Source: Terrimesophilobacter sp036565765 (GTDB lineage: Bacteria > Actinomycetota > Actinomycetes > Actinomycetales > Microbacteriaceae). Taken from it: a stretch of 6,730 nt of DNA. A model generated the notes under the pieces. That model was given only the letters and a program-made list of their open reading frames with translations, had not been told where the DNA came from and did not search any database. Below are positions 5,235 to 6,730 of this stretch, in pieces (the first letter of the stretch is position 1; each line of letters opens with the position of its first letter). Made by a program: the position numbers and the translations under genes. The stretch lies in assembly GCF_036565765.1 (NCBI RefSeq), contig NZ_DATCXP010000041.1, one strand, 5' to 3'.

Positions 5235-6419
5235 ATGCAGAAGAGCGAACTGGTCGAGCTGCTCTCCGCCGACGGGCTGAGGCTGCTCGACGAGCTTGCT
5301 CCGTACGACTCGAGAGCGGATGTCGTGCGCACCGTGAGCGAGTTGCGCGCGGCCGGTCATGCCCCCGGCCTCGTTGCCGCGGTGCTGAGCCAGTCGAAGC
5401 TGCGCAGGCGCGCCCGGGACAAGTTCTCGGACTTCGCCGACCGCATGCTGTTCACCGAGGCGGGGCTCGAGCAGGCGACGCGGCTTCCCGTCGCCGCGCT
5501 GCACGCCCAGCGGTTCCGCGGGGCGGGGCTGAAGCGCATCGCCGACCTCGGCTGCGGGATCGGCGGCGACGCGCTCACCATGGCCGCCCTCGACCTCGAG
5601 GTGACCGCGGTGGACCGGGACGAGGTCACCGCGGCGATCGCCGCCTACAACCTCGCGCCGTGGAAGAACGCGACCGTCCTGAACGCCGCGATCGAGGATG
5701 TCGACCTCGACGGATTCGACGGGGTGTGGCTCGACCCGGCCCGGCGCGACGGGGTGAAACGCCTGAAGGACCCGGCCGACTGGTCGCCATCGCTCGATAC
5801 CGCCTTCGCGATCGCCGGGCGCCTCCCGACCGGCGTGAAGCTCGGCCCCGGCATCGACAGGGACCTGATCCCCGCCGAGGCGGAGGCGCAGTGGGTGTCC
5901 GTCGGCGGCGAGGTCGTCGAGGTCGGGCTGTGGTTCGGCGTGCTCGCCCGCCCGGGCATCCGCCGGGCCGCGCTGCTGCTGGACGGCACCAGCGGTGCCG
6001 AACTCGTCGCCGAGGCCGACAGCCCGGACGTCGAGGTCGGCCCGCTCGGACAGTACGTTTACGAACCCGACGGCGCCGTCATCCGGGCCCGCCTCATCGG
6101 CGACCTCGGCCGCGGGATCGGCGCGACCATGCTGAGCGACCGCATCGCCTGGCTGAGCTCTGACACCGCGGTCGACACCCCTTTCGCGGCCCGCTTCCGG
6201 GTCGTGGAGTCGCTTCCATTCGACGTGAAGGCTCTCAAGAAGCTCGTGGCCGCCCGAGGCATCGGCAGCCTCGAGATCAAGAAGCGAGGGGTTGACGTTG
6301 ACCCGGCGCAACTGAGGAAGAAGCTGTCTCCGAAAGGCTCCGCGAGCGCGACGCTCATCCTGACCCGCGTCGCGGGGCGCCACACTGCGCTCCTCGCCGA
6401 GCGCGAGCCGCGGGCCTAG
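5235..6419 (+). CDS. Class I SAM-dependent methyltransferase with THUMP-like C-terminal domain
   Basis: This 394-residue protein has three parts. An N-terminal helical region (about 1-95) is followed by a Rossmann methyltransferase core and a C-terminal THUMP-like domain (about 310-394, rich in Lys/Arg, with SLEIKKRGVDVDP). In the core, DLGCGIGGD (104-112) is the SAM-binding glycine loop. D127 in TAVDRD is the acidic residue that contacts the SAM ribose. DPARR (167-171) is the motif IV catalytic segment, resembling RNA methyltransferases. The likely target is an RNA, but I know of no established substrate for this actinobacterial family. The ATG has GGAG only two bases upstream, which is short, yet the protein begins sensibly there. 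It follows the deaminase gene after 48 bases. Its TAG overlaps the stop of the converging DUF4190 gene. Confidence 0.88.
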   Translation: MQKSELVELLSADGLRLLDELAPYDSRADVVRTVSELRAAGHAPGLVAAVLSQSKLRRRARDKFSDFADRMLFTEAGLEQATRLPVAALHAQRFRGAGLKRIADLGCGIGGDALTMAALDLEVTAVDRDEVTAAIAAYNLAPWKNATVLNAAIEDVDLDGFDGVWLDPARRDGVKRLKDPADWSPSLDTAFAIAGRLPTGVKLGPGIDRDLIPAEAEAQWVSVGGEVVEVGLWFGVLARPGIRRAALLLDGTSGAELVAEADSPDVEVGPLGQYVYEPDGAVIRARLIGDLGRGIGATMLSDRIAWLSSDTAVDTPFAARFRVVESLPFDVKALKKLVAARGIGSLEIKKRGVDVDPAQLRKKLSPKGSASATLILTRVAGRHTALLAEREPRA

Positions 6420-6730
6420 ACGCTCGTGCCTGCCACCGCGACCGAACCTGCGATCAGGGTGAGCAGGGGGATCAGGATCAGCAGGAACAGCAGGAACCCG
6501 ACGCCGAGGCCGACATAGCCGGTCGCAAGGCCGGCGATCGCCATGCCTCGGCCAGTCGGCTCTCTTCTGAGCGCGATGTGGCCGAAGATGATCGCGCCGA
6601 TCGACAGCAGACCGCCGCCGAGGAAGAATCCGACCAGACTGACGATGCCGAGCACCATCGACGTGATACTGAGGCCACGTGGCGGCGCAGCCGGGTATGC
6701 GACGCCACCCTGCGGTGCGTAGGGGTTGGG
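6416..6730 (-). CDS. DUF4190 domain membrane protein (partial, 5' end outside window)
   Basis: The frame is open to the window edge and encodes at least 104 residues. It starts in a Pro/Tyr-rich stretch (PNPYAPQGGVAYPAAPP), followed by two long hydrophobic segments. The first runs through MVLGIVSLVGFFLGGG to FGHIALRR; the second runs from GRGMAIAGLATGYVGLGVGF to the C-terminus. The pattern GHIALRR-x-PTGRGMAIAGL is typical of DUF4190, a small membrane domain of unknown function common in actinobacteria, often with a disordered Pro-rich cytoplasmic N-terminus. An internal ATG at 6658 would remove that N-terminus and start inside the first hydrophobic segment, so it is not the true start. It converges on the methyltransferase gene, with the two stops overlapping in a CTAG. 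Confidence 0.85.
   Translation of the reverse strand, partial: PNPYAPQGGVAYPAAPPRGLSITSMVLGIVSLVGFFLGGGLLSIGAIIFGHIALRREPTGRGMAIAGLATGYVGLGVGFLLFLLILIPLLTLIAGSVAVAGTSV

Noticed and set aside
4913..6163. 416-residue plus-strand open frame overlapping deaminase and methyltransferase
   Set aside because: It is an Arg/Gly/Pro-rich out-of-frame shadow of two recognisable genes.
5094..6383. 429-residue minus-strand open frame opposite the methyltransferase gene
   Set aside because: Composition is typical of a GC-rich antisense shadow; the opposite strand carries clear SAM-binding and DPARR motifs.
1..6730. Defence system, mobile element, prophage or biosynthetic cluster
   Set aside because: No transposase, integrase, nuclease, toxin-antitoxin pair or biosynthetic enzyme is seen; gene content looks like ordinary chromosomal housekeeping and transport genes. 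No tRNA or rRNA gene was recognised either.

Overview
The window reads as chromosomal DNA of a high-GC actinobacterium, probably a member of the Microbacteriaceae. This rests on the strong G/C third-position bias, GTG starts, HrcA/CIRCE control of groES, a THUMP-like methyltransferase beside a DUF4190 membrane protein, and intergenic copies of a GGTCTCGAC-rGG-CTCGACC repeat familiar from this group. The family-level placement is inference from memory, not from a marker gene.

Layout from left to right. Bases 1-216 hold no supportable gene but carry two inverted copies of a 19-bp intergenic repeat and a small tandem array derived from it. A strong bidirectional terminator (217-246) and a 16-bp perfect hairpin (270-306) follow. 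Four minus-strand genes come next, transcribed right to left: groES (4134-4430), rarD (3108-4058), a branched-chain-amino-acid-type binding lipoprotein (1808-3061) and a second, paralogous binding lipoprotein (312-1601). To the right lie two plus-strand genes, a cytidine/adenosine-deaminase-fold enzyme (4707-5186) and a THUMP-like SAM methyltransferase (5235-6419). The methyltransferase converges on a DUF4190 membrane protein (6416 to beyond 6730) with overlapping stop codons.

The best-defined regulation is at groES. Two CIRCE operators flank or overlap a recognisable promoter, and a hairpin closes the gene, so groES looks like a single-gene heat-shock unit without groEL beside it. rarD and the upstream lipoprotein gene are separated by only 46 bases and may be co-transcribed. 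The second lipoprotein gene has its own 206-base upstream region, which carries several inverted repeats; one resembles an actinobacterial GlnR box. No permease or ATPase gene accompanies the two lipoproteins here, so they must work with a transporter encoded elsewhere or have another role.

I found no convincing new multi-gene system. The points most worth a second look are the paired loss of two cysteines between the lipoprotein paralogues, the operator-like region between them, the double CIRCE around the groES promoter, the repeat array at the left end, and an over-frequent, mostly one-strand GGCATCC heptamer.
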